Positions 34,517-45,108 of a DNA stretch of 64,000 nt are shown piece after piece. The stretch's first letter is position 1. Each line of letters opens with the position of its first letter. The DNA is taken from positions 203,552,941-203,616,940 of the forward strand of contig CM042684.1 of NCBI GenBank assembly GCA_023614405.1, written 5' to 3'. The position numbers and the translations under genes are program-made. A model generated the notes under the pieces. It searched no databases and was not told where the DNA came from. It worked only from the letters and a program-made list of their open reading frames with translations. The DNA comes from Avena insularis (Eukaryota > Streptophyta > Magnoliopsida > Poales > Poaceae).

Positions 34517-35230
34517 CGTATCGTGCATGAATTTCATGTTATCGTTGATGCTTACGTTGGTCCATTTGTGTTGCATCTTCATCTCTAGAGCCTTGAGGTT
34601 TACATTCAGGTGTGTATGCTCCGGAGGGAATCCCTTCTTTATCCATTTGCGCCAGCTTGGCTTTCTCTCTAGCAGCAGCTTTGGCATTGCTCATCTCCTT
34701 AGGAATAGTTCTTGAACACGATGGTCTTGTAAAGTTGAAGTTAGCGGTGTCTGCGTGTTCGTCTATTCTCCACCACCATCAGATCTGGCATTTCCTTCAT
34801 GATGATCATGTCCACTAGCATCTCCTTCATGATAATCATGTTCGGCATTTCCTTCATCAAAATCATGTCCGGCATCTTCATGAGCACAATTTGTTACCGG
34901 CGCCCAATTGTTGACATCCTCGCCAGTGTAGTCGGGCATGAAACCACCCATGAGAAAGTGCTTCTTCAATGTCCCGGAATTAGGTTTGATTAGGGTCCTG
35001 AGTTAGCATCTGTGACAAGGACATCTTATCTCGGTCATGTTGTTCCGAATCATGACAGTTGTCGCGCCTGCCTTATATCTAGCCACCATAGCTTGGCTCA
35101 TGTGGTGCACCATGGTTGCTTGCGTGGTATGGAGAAAAAGAGAATATTTAGAACCACACCATGCACCATGGTCGTCGCCAGAAAAATTTGGCATGAACTT
35201 CCCTATAAATAGGACATATGAGTAGTGCAA
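34517..35230 (-). pseudogene. CACTA transposase (Tnp2-like) N-terminal fragment
   Basis: Minus strand. Resembles the transposase-associated domain of plant En/Spm Tnp2: MVHHMSQAMVARYKAG, then IRCPCHRC (about 35010) and KKHFLMGGFMPDYTGED (about 34930), followed by an acidic Gly/His/Asp linker (34900-34765). Closer to 34520, LKALEMKMQHKWTNVSINDNMK resembles the next conserved Tnp2 block. Frame changes between the blocks may be introns or decay. The gene is cut at 34517 by insertion of element B; the rest would lie beyond B's lost left end. Transposase function by family only. Confidence 0.6.
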
Positions 35231-35782
35231 AATTTTTCCAAAACATAAATGGAATCAACATTTCGGCAAACATCCATGCACCACACACCGGCACCTTCAC
35301 AGCACAAAAGAATACACAAGAACACAAACATGTATCCACGCAAACATATCTCGAGCAACAATGAAAAAGCCTCACATACAAAACTTGTGTCATACATACC
35401 GCCAACGTCCACACACAAAAACACACATGTATCCCTCCAACTATATATTCACATAGTAGATAAGTTGCTGAGACGATACCGCGCGATAGAGCGTGTGGTG
35501 TGGTTAGCCAAACTTGATGGAGACAAAAGATGTGGAGGGGGAGAGAAAAGGTGTGTGATTAAGTGGATCTACATGGTGGAGAGGAGTCCCTTTATAGATC
35601 CATCCAACCCAAAGGGGTTTGGCAACCTAAAATGGAGGAACTATTGGAGAAAATGGGGCAGGAAGGAGGAGGAACCCGAGCTTGTTCTATGGTAGAAATG
35701 GTGGTGCTTGTGGTGGTACGTAGGGGGAGGTGCCACCTTTATGGTAGATGGCACGACATACCCGTGGCGCAACCGTATAAGG
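35231..35782. other. No gene recognised
   Basis: Between the Tnp2 fragment and the second CACTA terminus. It could be upstream exon/intron or promoter of the Tnp2 gene (a TATTTATAG splice-acceptor-like or TATA-like site lies near 35205-35212 on the minus strand). The frames at 35249-35695 and 35563-35829 have no recognisable motif. Confidence 0.4.
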
Positions 35783-35789
35783 CACTACA

Positions 35790-36560
35790 AGAAAAGTTAG
35801 ATTTTACAACGGACAATTTTCGTAGTTGAAGGCCCGTTTTTCGTGGCTAAAAAGTCTTCTACGACGGATGCCCATTGTAGTAAAATCCCCGTCACAAAAG
35901 AATCTACCACGGTTTTTTCTAACCATGGCAGATCGCATCCTTCAGCCACGAAAACTCGTTCCGTCGTAGATCTGTTCGCCAGTCCCATTGACTGCTAACG
36001 TCATGCAAGATGACACATGGCAAACACTGTTGACGCCCAGTTACCGCCTTTAACGGTTGGAAAAACTGTGGCAGAAGCCAGGCCCAGAATAAGAAGGCCC
36101 TTGAGGAAAGCCCAATAGAAGAAGGCCCATTACTGTTTCGTCCAGCAGTGTCCAAAATGGGCCCACTAGTGCAGACATCCGCAGCTTGTGAACTTTCAGG
36201 CCCGACACTGTTTTAGCCTACAGAAGGCCTACCTTGGTCCAATACTGTGCGACCCATTTTTTGCCTAGGCCAAGTCTTTCTGTTACTGTTAAGGCCTTCT
36301 ATCGGCCTGTCACTTTTCTCGCACCCATCCTGGGCCGTTACGGCCCTCTACAGTTACGACATTTACTGTTCGAGACATTCACTATTCTAGCCTTCTACTA
36401 TTCAGTCCCATAAACAAGCTGAAGATTCTAGCCTCCTAAAGTTCAAGCCTTGTTACTGTTTCCGATATGTTACTATTATGGCCTTTCACTGTTCCGGCCT
36501 TTAACTGTTCCGGCCTTTCACTGTTCTGGCCTTTCACTGTTCTATTCTTTTACTATTCTG
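35790..36560 (+). repeat. CACTA subterminal repeats
   Basis: At 35800-35970, inverted copies of ctacgacgga/tccgtcgtag and cgtggctaaaa/agccacgaaaa. At 36290-36560 a GC-poor stretch full of tactgtt/cactgtt words, with a near-perfect direct repeat ggcctttcactgttc (about 16 bp period, 4-5 units, about 36480-36550). In En/Spm elements such clusters are TnpA binding sites; here that is inference. Confidence 0.55.
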
Positions 36561-36929
36561 TTCTTTTGCGGTCAGATTCTACATATAATGGCCTCAGTGT
36601 AGGCATGTCACTGTTGATTGGTGGCCCATCAAGGACTGATAAAACATTGTGGGCCTGATACTGTTTAAGCCTATCTAACTTAGATCCATTGCCAGGACAT
36701 AAACATGGATAAACAAAGAACACAAGTTCTCTAAAATGCTAAATAAATTCTAGAACTATGAAAAAAACTTATAACTAGAAAATTAGAAATTATTACAGTC
36801 CTGAAAAATTCCGTAGCTCGTAAAGCATCATCGGAGTACACGACGGCTGATAAACAATATAATCTTAGTTTCAAAAATGTTCCTTTTAGGGAGCTCGCGC
36901 CGCCTCACATGTAACAACGGGATTACCAC

Positions 36930-38880
36930 GAGACTTGTTGAGGATATTTAAGTAGATTCTCTGTCAAAGCTTGCCTGTTTTTTAACTCAGATAACTCCTT
37001 CCTTGCTATGGAGACTACTACATTTGTTCTATTGGCTTCCTGTCCAACTACATCAAGTGCATCTTAGAGTGCAACACCAAAAACTCTTTCTGCTAGAATG
37101 TATGGAGCAGTCAAGATTGTGTACCTACGTGAGCAATACGCACTGTTACTACTGCTCTGTCCAAAGAGATCTACACTTGAGGTAGTTGTTTTTTGTTCCG
37201 CCTTCATATTTTATTTGCAACCTAAAACAAAAAGAAACGTCATATAACATAATTACCAAGGAAAACAAAAACCAACGAATTTCAAATCAGTCCTTTTGCT
37301 AAAAGGAAGAAAGCAATTAGTAACGGCAGGGCATCATACATCTCTTTCTTCTGGAATAACTGGAACAATTGACTTCATAGAGGGATGAGATAGTGTGAAA
37401 CTATCACTTCTGCCCTGTGAAATGACTGCTCTACTTGATGAAGGCTGAAATTAAGATAAGAGAAGTTACAACATCATACAAAGAAACAAAACTACCATGT
37501 TCATTCTCAAAGATTTTCAAAAGATTATTTGGTCTGTTATAGCGATGTAAGCACTCAACCCAAGGACCTCATGCAGACGGGTGCCTCTAGTAGAATAGCC
37601 AAATCATTATAGAGAAATGGTCAAACAATCTACCGAATAGTTAGAATGTTTATTTTTTTACTTGTCTGCCCAAATACAAAGTATACTATCATCTTCCTCG
37701 TATTAAAATAGCCATACACGTGTAGATACCAGAGTGAGATTTGAAGTAGGCGGTTCTTTATATTGGATTCCGTTGCATTTCTAGCCTTGTTATAATCACC
37801 CTAGTGCCTCCAACAAAAATAACAACTCAACTAGAGTCACTGGCATGACACCAAGGGACTTAAAACTTAAAAAAGGGGGGGCATCCTTACAGTAGCTCTA
37901 TGTAGAGTCTCAGGGTTGCTGATCTGGTTATAGGTATGTTCGTCGATGATGTCCGCTACATCAAGTAATTAGACTGGTGGTCTCCATAATTCAGTGTGGG
38001 TCCTCTGCATAATGGTGCAGTGAATAGTGAACACAAAAAGGTTCCAGTCTCACAGATGTTAGCATGAAGTGATACAAAAGCAATAGATACTTACGAGATT
38101 ATAGGGGCCATTCATTCTATGATTTCTAGTGTAAACTGCACCTGTTCATTGCATAACAACAACAAACAGTTAGGAATAGTGGGGTAAGCAGAAGCAAATG
38201 AAACAGACATCTTAGTGGAAGTAGTATAACGAATGTAAACGTGTACTGCATATATAGGACAAAAGCATCAAGCAAGAAATAACAATTAGTGCCATAGCCT
38301 ACACCAAGCCAGAGAGAAATTATAACTGCATCACATATGGGCACTTACTAAAGTAGATAATGGAAACAAATGTGTTAACCATTGGCTGACTCATATTTCG
38401 CCATGAAATACAAAATCGCACTTGAATGCCTTACGATTAAACCTGACTACAAAAAAAATATTTAGGAAGATACGAGTAACAAGTATAGTACTTGTAAGTT
38501 ACTACAAAAGTAGCACCAATACAAAATATAGTTAACTGCTACATATTTATGTTACCAAACTCCAAGGAGATATGGTTACCTCGGTCGCGACAGTGCTTAG
38601 GCATGATGCGAATCCTGGGTGGTGACGTCGAGGTTGGCGAGGGTGTTGTGGTTGCGGTGCTTGTGGGCGAAGGTGAAGCAGAACAAGGGTTCCTCCAAGC
38701 GCTGATCGACAACAGTGAAGAAGAAGATTCCTGGTGGTGGGAATGTGTTCGGCGCGCCAGGAGAGTGGGTCGGTGAAGCAGATCTGGTGTAGTGCACGGC
38801 GACAACGGTGAATCAGACTAAGGTGATGAAGGTAGATCTAGGGTTTTCCGTAGGGCTAGCGCAGCTGGGGGCGGCGATTG
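36930..38880 (-). pseudogene. Probable CACTA tnpA-like gene with introns
   Basis: Minus strand. A 5'-UTR-like segment with agggtttt near 38845-38860 leads into a short first exon ending at donor GAG|GTAACC (about 38583), preceded by ATGCCTAAGCAC (MPKHCRDR). An internal exon at about 37353-37446 is bounded by TTTCAG and GTATGA and encodes SSSRAVISQGRSDSFTLSHP. A last exon at about 36945-37190 encodes a Glu/Lys/Leu-rich, coiled-coil-like C-terminus (VSIARKELSELKNRQALTE), though one TAA interrupts it. The position inside a CACTA element and the coiled-coil end suggest tnpA. The exons are my reading only. Confidence 0.35.
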
Positions 38881-39120
38881 TGTGTGTGGGTGAGGGGGAT
38901 CGGTGGTAGGGGCGGGGTATAGAGGTATTGAATAGGGAAATTATGATTGAAGCCCCAACGAACCGACTTCACTAGGGGTAGAAGGGGGATTCTAAGATGT
39001 TTGAAACATTGGATAGCGAGAGATTTTCCCGCTCGACTAAATTCAGATTTATGTATAGTCCAAGTAGTAGTAAATTGGTAAGCCATACTCCCTGGAATCA
39101 AAGGCCGACAGGCACATCAG

Positions 39121-39234
39121 TGATCATCCATGGCCCATACTACCTCAGTTCAGAAATTAAGGGCCCCTTTGTCCATTGGCATCTAAATATTGGTCATCCA
39201 TGGCCCAGATTGGCTCGGTTCAGATATTAAGGAC
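39121..39234 (+). repeat. Imperfect tandem duplication
   Basis: Two copies of a segment containing catccatggccca...ttcagaaattaagg (about 39124-39165 and 39192-39233), about 70 bp apart, with several mismatches. Downstream, 39236-39480 starts like a MITE (ggacgagtttggcatcacag), but no matching right end was found. Confidence 0.55.
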
Positions 39235-39639
39235 GAGTTTGGCATCACAGTTTTTTTAAATTATTTAGAAAACATTTTGATTTCTAAATAAACTGAACTA
39301 TTGAATACCTTTTAGTGTTTTCTTCCAACAAATAATAGGGGTTTAAACTGAAGTATTCTCCAAAACTATGTTTTTTAAATAATTAAGAAAGAGGTCAGAC
39401 CCCTTTTTGAAGAAACTTAGAAGAGAGAAAACTGAAGTATTACTTTGGTAGGCACTAAAATACTATGGCACTGATATATTTCTGTATTATATCTATTCAT
39501 GAACGATGATGTGTATGAATATGTTGTCACCAAGACAGGTTGTGAGCACGAAAATAATGATTAAATCCCCAACCAACTCGAGTGAATTTGTTTATCCATA
39601 GTCCAACAAATAATAGAAGAATGGTAGGCTGGTGGTATG

Positions 39640-40400
39640 GGGAATCAAGTGTAATAATAAAGCGCCCTGAGCTTTAAAAAAATAAAGCGCCCTTTATCAA
39701 TAACTTTTCAATCACTATGGTTGGCAGTGTTCATACTTCTACTCTAAACAAAAATATGGGAACCCACTATTCGGCTAAGGTGAATAATCCAGCGCCCGAG
39801 GGATGACATCAAACGATTCATAAGGTAAGCAACGATGGTGTTCTCATCGAAAATAATGTGAAAGTTGCTAGGCCCCACAAGTACTTTGTTCTCACAACTC
39901 TTATTGTCCCTTCGCGCTAAGGATGACAATTTTACCCACGAGTGCCCGCAGGTACTGCACCCGTGTTGGTAGGGTATGGGCACAATTTTATACCCATGGG
40001 TAATACCCATACCCTAACCTATTAAGCCATGGGTACGGGCACGAGTAGATAGACCCATACCCTACCCATTTAAACTAACATAGTAGTAAAACTTACCTAT
40101 AGAGTTACAACCTATTGGGCTAAGCAACCTAGGGAAGAGTATGATGTTGTGGCTTCTAAACTTCGATATTTTTCATGGGTACGGGAATGGGTAAAGTTTT
40201 ATACCCGCGAGTATGGGTATGGGTAAAATTTTCTACCCATTTACTAAATGGGAGTGGGTATGATATTGTTCTACCCTACTCATACCCTACCCATTGCCAG
40301 CCTTACTTCACGCTCATTCATTAATGTGGCCACGTTTTCCTTCAGGTTTTTCGAAAGTTGTTCGGTCATGCACACATAGCATATTCTATGAAGTATAGTA
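39640..40400 (+). repeat. Segmental duplication, copy 1 (with MITE)
   Basis: Shares its order of blocks with 40845-41150: atcactatgg, gggaacccactattc, gctaggccccacaagta, cgaaagttgttcggtcatg. Copy 1 is interrupted by a hAT-like MITE at 39918-40305. No gene content recognised. Confidence 0.75.
39918..40305 (+). mobile_element. hAT-like MITE
   Basis: Terminal inverted repeats TAAGGATGACAA and (rc) TAAGGCTGGCAA. 8 bp TSD cttcgcgc/cttcacgc (one mismatch), confirmed by the uninterrupted paralogous site at about 41073-41080. The interior is full of complementary gggta/taccc words, so the whole single strand could fold. Non-coding. Confidence 0.8.
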
Positions 40401-40634
40401 GTACCACATACGTAGGCTGCAATTAATTATTCGAGCTAATCACTATTGTTCTTGTTTAAAAAGAAAAATTATTGGGCTTTGGAGCATGTCCAACAACCTT
40501 TTTGTATTGAATTGCTAAAATCTGACTCTAGGAAGAGGAGCACGAAGGTTTACCAATGGAACACAATTTCCAATTTCCTAGCCTTCCTACAAGCATTCAT
40601 TAGTGTTTGCCCTTCCTAGCAAAAGTCATGTCTA

Positions 40635-40803
40635 CTCTCTCCATTCTGAAATATAAGACGTTTTAGCTTTGTGAAATAAATGTATCTAGATGCCTTTTAA
40701 TGTAAAGGTTCACTCCGAACATCTACGAACATATACACTAAATGATGTCTAGATACATTCGATTCACAAAGCTAAAACATCTTATATTTCTCAACGGAGG
40801 AAG
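40635..40803 (+). mobile_element. Stowaway-type MITE
   Basis: TA dinucleotides flank ctctctccattctgaaata...tatttctcaacggaggaag; long inverted repeat (gctttgtgaa/ttcacaaagc) and the grass Stowaway CTCCCTCCG-like end. 169 bp, Tc1/mariner-derived, non-coding. Confidence 0.85.
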
Positions 40804-40844
40804 TACATGACAATGACGTGTGGTGTCAACCACTCAGCCACCCA

Positions 40845-41150
40845 ATAAATAAACCCCCTTTATTGATAAATTTTGAATCACTATGGCTGGGAGTGTTCAA
40901 TCTTATGTTTAAAAGAAAATTTTGGGAACCCACTATTCCGCTAACTTGAATAATATAGTGCGCTTGAGCAACGACATCAAAGCCACCCATGAGGTAAGCT
41001 TATTAAAAAACAAGAAGAAATGTGGGGTTGCTAGGCCCCACAAGTAATTTGTCCTCACAACTATTTTTGTCCATTCACGCTCATTGATACATGCGTCCTT
41101 ATTTTTCCTTGAGATTATCCGAAAGTTGTTCGGTCATGTACATATAGCAT
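40845..41150 (+). repeat. Segmental duplication, copy 2 (empty site)
   Basis: Paralogue of 39640-40400 without the hAT MITE; sequence reads through ccattcacgctcatt at the insertion point. Confidence 0.75.
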
Positions 41151-41172
41151 CATCGCCAATGTTTTCGAATTA

Positions 41173-41509
41173 TCTCTACTACTATAATGGAGCAGTTTTG
41201 AATTAGATCCATAGCACCAATCCTGACTATTGGTCTGTTAGATCCAATGGTTCGGAGCAGTTGGATTCGTGTTGAAGGAGTAGTACCTAGAGCAAACTCC
41301 ACCATCTTCTAGAACCATCATGTCACCCCCTCCCTAGAAAAAAAAGTTCATAGCATAGTAGGTTGTATTCTCAATATGTGTAGATAGCTATTATTAATAT
41401 ACTTAATGTATGTTTTTTCTCTAACAAGACTATTGGTTAATAACAACTTAATGTTCATTAAGTTACATTTTGTATAGTATATACGAGTGTGGCACATGTC
41501 TTTTACTAG
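41173..41509 (+). mobile_element. Small Helitron, family H1, copy a
   Basis: Starts TCTCTACTACTATAATGG after an A, and ends ...GGCACATGTCTTTTACTAG before a T. The other copies show that the last part is a hairpin GGCACGTGCC followed by TTTTACTAG, i.e. a Helitron 3' hairpin plus CTRR end. 337 bp, no ORF. Confidence 0.75.
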
Positions 41510-42150
41510 TAGGAAGTAACGTGTGACTTCTTGCAAATCTTGCCACTATATAATGTATGAGTAACTTTGAACAATGAAAATTGAAGCAAGACTGGAAAAT
41601 CCCAACAATGTTAACTCCTGGATCTTTTTTTCCATTCTAGCATGTAGAAGATTCTATTGATAGTCCTTAGCACAATGAATGCTATGCAAAAACCACAAAG
41701 ATTCTAATGACATGTTATACATTTAGTTATCTTATCATACCCAGTATATAGTGTATGAATAACTTTGAAATTTAACCGTTGGGTGAAGATTGGAAATCCC
41801 AACATTGCTTACTGATGGAATTTCCTTCCACTCTAACATTTAGAAGATTCTATTGATATAGTCTTTAGCACAATGAAAGATATGCATAAACCTCAAAACA
41901 CACTTTTCATCATTATAGAATCTATATATCATTTCTCTATAGCATGTCGGGAATTATGTACCTACTAATAGGTTGATTTCTAAATGATACAACTTACAAG
42001 AACCAAAAATACACCAGATACTTTATGGATGTGGCTCAAAATTATAATTATTTTTTAAGCTTTACCTATTATTAATTTATATAAAAACTATATTTTAGTA
42101 CTATGAAACATTTTGCAAAAAAATAAGAAATATTCAATGACTGGTTATGT
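41510..42150. repeat. Decayed Helitron family H2 segments
   Basis: Two diverged, plus-oriented partial copies of the H2 sequence (words aacattgttaactcctggatctt, tagaagattctattgata, cctcaaaacacactt, ggctcaaaattataat) at about 41540-41740 and 41745-42110. Ends are not clear. Confidence 0.55.
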
Positions 42151-42544
42151 ATTATGTACAACGATTACAGAAAATGTCTATATTTTGCACAAAAAGGTCT
42201 ATGGTTGTTGTTATGTGCAAAAACCTCCCAAACATGTGGTGGTACTTGCAATATCCTCACTGCTGATGCTCTCGGGGTGAAGGAGTACCAACCGTTCGAT
42301 CATGTTTCAATGATAGAAGGGAACTTTTGTAAAAAAATGATTTAAGGGAGTATAAAAAACGATGGAAGGGAACTGCCAGGCTGCTCCTACGGGACGTGGT
42401 AACTCCTGGATGTCCTGAGCAAGCCTTTTTAAGGGTCCATCAACAACAACCACCTATCCCATCCAGGCCCGACGCACACAGCGAAGAACTATCTCTGTCT
42501 CTCCCTGTCCCTTTAGGCCGACCAAGCCACCACCACACACAAAA

Positions 42545-43098
42545 ATGCTGCGCAGCTGCTCCGATCAGTGCACCTCCATTGACGAGTCCAACGCATGGGC
42601 GAACGGGGATATCAATCCCTACCATGGTGATGGCGGGGAGTCTGTTGACAGGCCGTGCTATTCCGACACACTGGAAGGTAATTTTTCTGACAAGGACACT
42701 GCTTACCGTCATCTGATGGAGGGGACGCCGGGCGGCAGAGAGCAAGGAGGAGGAGGTGGAGGAGGGGGAGGAGGAGGATCCTTGGTCTTTCATCTATGGA
42801 GGAGACGTCGTCTTGAAGAAGAGTTCTCTCAATCCATCATCCATCAGCAAGAAGAGGGAGCACGAGCAGGAGGATCATGGGTCGGAAGATTTATGGCCAT
42901 TTCATGACTTCGTCTCCAAGAAGAGTGCACTCGATCCCATCTTCATCCGCAATGAGAAGAGGAAGGATAAGAAGGCGGGAGGCTTGAAGAAGAAGAATAC
43001 AACGAGAGCTAGGGGGGTGCCACAGGAAGCGGCATGATGACGCCAGCACGAAGGTGACAGCGGAAGGATCCAGGTCCAAGAAGACGAAGAAGTCTTAG
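42545..43098 (+). CDS. Small unrecognised gene or pseudogene
   Basis: ATG at 42545 follows a CT-rich 5'-UTR-like stretch with an AAAA context. The first frame (MLRSCSDQCTSIDES...) is good to about 42677. A 61 bp GT-AG segment (42678-42738) would join it in frame to an acidic run and to a Lys-rich part. That part contains two related blocks, DPWSFIYGGDVVLKKSSLNP and DLWPFHDFVSKKSALDP, and basic clusters that look like nuclear signals. This frame ends at 43037. A neighbouring frame ends SRSKKTKKS at 43098, so a frameshift near 43000 is possible. AT-rich 3' sequence with aataatg follows. No known domain is recognised; 61 bp is short for a plant intron. Confidence 0.35.
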
Positions 43099-43940
43099 GA
43101 TTAATTTTGTTTGATTTTACCTGTACTTCCTTTCTGTAATAATGTTTGGAGATTGAATATTAGTATTATCAAGTGCAAATTGGAACGGTGTTTGCGATCT
43201 AGTACTAGCATAAGTACTCTGATTGTCATTTCATCTTCCATTGCGATGCAATAAAACTTCTTGTATTACCGAGGAAGGTGAAATTACTTCCTCCCCTTAA
43301 TTTATGCATGCGTTCGAGGAAATAAGGGTGCCAATACAGAGAAACCCATGTTAATTACTCACGTGAATTCAGGAAATTAATACTGAAAGGAAGAAGCGTG
43401 GGAACCCGCATGTATTCTTTAATTACCAATATCAATCATTATAAGTGAAATACAGATTAGTAGTATATCAAAGTCCATGGATAAAAAATAACCTTTGTAC
43501 CGTCCACGTAAATCATCTCCTTGCGTGGCATTTCTGGGGAATTGATTTGAAATTATTTAAGGTCACATTGATTTGAAAACTCAACTGCGCCCAACGTGCC
43601 ACGTGCTCTCCCTATCCCCTGGCCATCACCACGGCACGTCAAAAAGGCTGCGTCGCCTGCAAAATCAAGCAAGCACGAAACATCGGTCTATATACGCCAG
43701 AAGAATCTAGTAGACACACAAACATCAGAATCATAGCCCTAGCTAGCCTCGGTCCCATCGATGCTCACCGGCGAGGCACCTGCGACTACATAAGCATTAA
43801 GGTGCACCTCAAGCTTGTGGATTGCCCAAAAGAAATAGAAAATTGATTTTCCCTCTCTCCTCACTCTTCCATTTTATATTTTGAAAATTGTGAGGCTCTT
43901 TGTGTTGCTTTTTATAATTTGAAATTTGTGAGGTTGTTTA
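43099..43940 (+). other. Promoter-like region without a gene body
   Basis: Holds a G-box-like gccacgtgc at about 43598-43606, a TATA-like ctatatacg at about 43690, and an ATG at 43760 that opens only 10 codons. It looks like the front of a host gene cut off by the tandem array that begins about 43940. Nothing else recognised. Confidence 0.35.
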
Positions 43941-44170
43941 TGAATCAGTTTTGCTTTCAAGAATTGTTTTCAAAACACGGTCAAATTTCGAGGCATGCAT
44001 ATTCTTAGCATGAAGTTGAATCTTGCCAAACTCTCACTCGTTCTTGATACATTGACTGCATGGTGGGTCCGCTGAACAGATTTTCACAAGGTGTGAAGTT
44101 AATTTTGAAACACAGCCAAAATTTTGAAACACGGTGAGTCATAGCCTCTTTGATTGTTTTGAAAACACGG

Positions 44171-45108
44171 TGATGAGGACATCCCTACGGTTGATACAAT
44201 CGTTGCACCTATAGCCACACTTCCTCACGTTCCACAATTCCAAGGACCTCTCACAAGAGCTCGTGCACGCTAACTAAATTATCAGGTACTTTCGTTTCTT
44301 GGAACTATTCCTAATATTCATGAGAATATGATGCTGCCTAACTCAGATGTGTGTATGTTACTTAGGAATGATGGGCCTAGCATGGATGAGAGGGACAAGC
44401 ATTGGAGCATGATCATGCATGGAGATGATGGCAGCAATCGTGTGAGGATCCAGGATGACGTTGCAAATGAAGATTTAAGAATTGTGAAGCCACCATAATG
44501 AAAAGATGAAGACATGGACAAACTAGAGAGCTACACACTTCAAATTTTCGTCCATGTGATTAGATGGTGCTGCGTCACCTTTAAATATGGGCCAGGCCCA
44601 TGTAATTTTCGTCCAAATAAAGGGGCTGAACTTTTAGAGTCCGTATAGTGGAGGAAACCGGCCTAGAGATGGATTTCGATCTCCTCCCCAAGGCTAGCCG
44701 AAATTCCCTCCTCTTCCTCCATATATACTCCCATTAGGTCATCGTTTAGACTCGGATTTTGTTTAGTAAAAGACTTAGCCACGAGCTACTCTTTGCCATA
44801 GGCACAAGTGTCAAACCGACCTTTTGTACTACGCACAGACAGAATCCCACCTCTTCAATAAAGCTTTCATCTATATTCACAATATCTTGATTGCATCTAT
44901 AATTCTTGCTGGTTCTTCGATTGCTTGCAGGGATTGATCCTCGTGAGCAGGTTGATCTAGCTCCGGCGTGATCAATAGCCTCGGAAGTTGGTGTATCGAT
45001 TGCTAAGGCGCAATGTCTCGCACGTTTGTAGTCGGATCGTCAACGTCGACCTCCACCATAATCGACATATATCGTCTCATCGAAAGATCGGGCAACTTTA
45101 CCCTATCA
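44171..45108 (+). mobile_element. 5' LTR of element G
   Basis: 938 bp. It encodes the pol tail in its first 330 bp (GPLTRARAR, then TAA) and TATA-like atatata at 44721. The last 418 bp align without gaps to the partial 3' LTR with 14 differences by my count (11 transitions). Confidence 0.9.

Larger units (their letters stand above)
35783..38900 (+). mobile_element. CACTA element, left end (right end not found)
   Basis: Terminal CACTACAAGAAAAG at 35783 preceded by agg, which is the grass CACTA inverted-repeat consensus. Subterminal short repeats follow. The interior seems to hold a minus-strand gene. No matching TTTTCTTGTAGTG end was seen to about 43 kb, so the right end is deleted or too decayed; 38900 is only a working boundary. 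Confidence 0.55.

Noticed and set aside
35249..35829. Frames of 148 and 88 codons between the two CACTA parts
   Set aside because: Low-complexity and His/Thr- or Gly/Val-rich, overlapping, with no recognisable domain; more likely promoter or intron sequence.
39236..39480. MITE starting ggacgagtttggcatcacag
   Set aside because: The left end looks familiar, but no matching inverted right end or TSD could be found.
42440..42793. 117-codon minus-strand frame opposite the small gene
   Set aside because: Ser-rich antisense of the GA-rich tract; the plus strand has better start context, UTR-like flanks and internal protein repeat.
6330..44185. Recurrent breakpoint TGATGAGGACATC at 6335, 34516 and 44171
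   Set aside because: At first it looked like a recombination hotspot. It is simply the 5' terminus of the LTR in related gypsy families, confirmed by TSDs and by PPT-LTR junctions in E/D and F.
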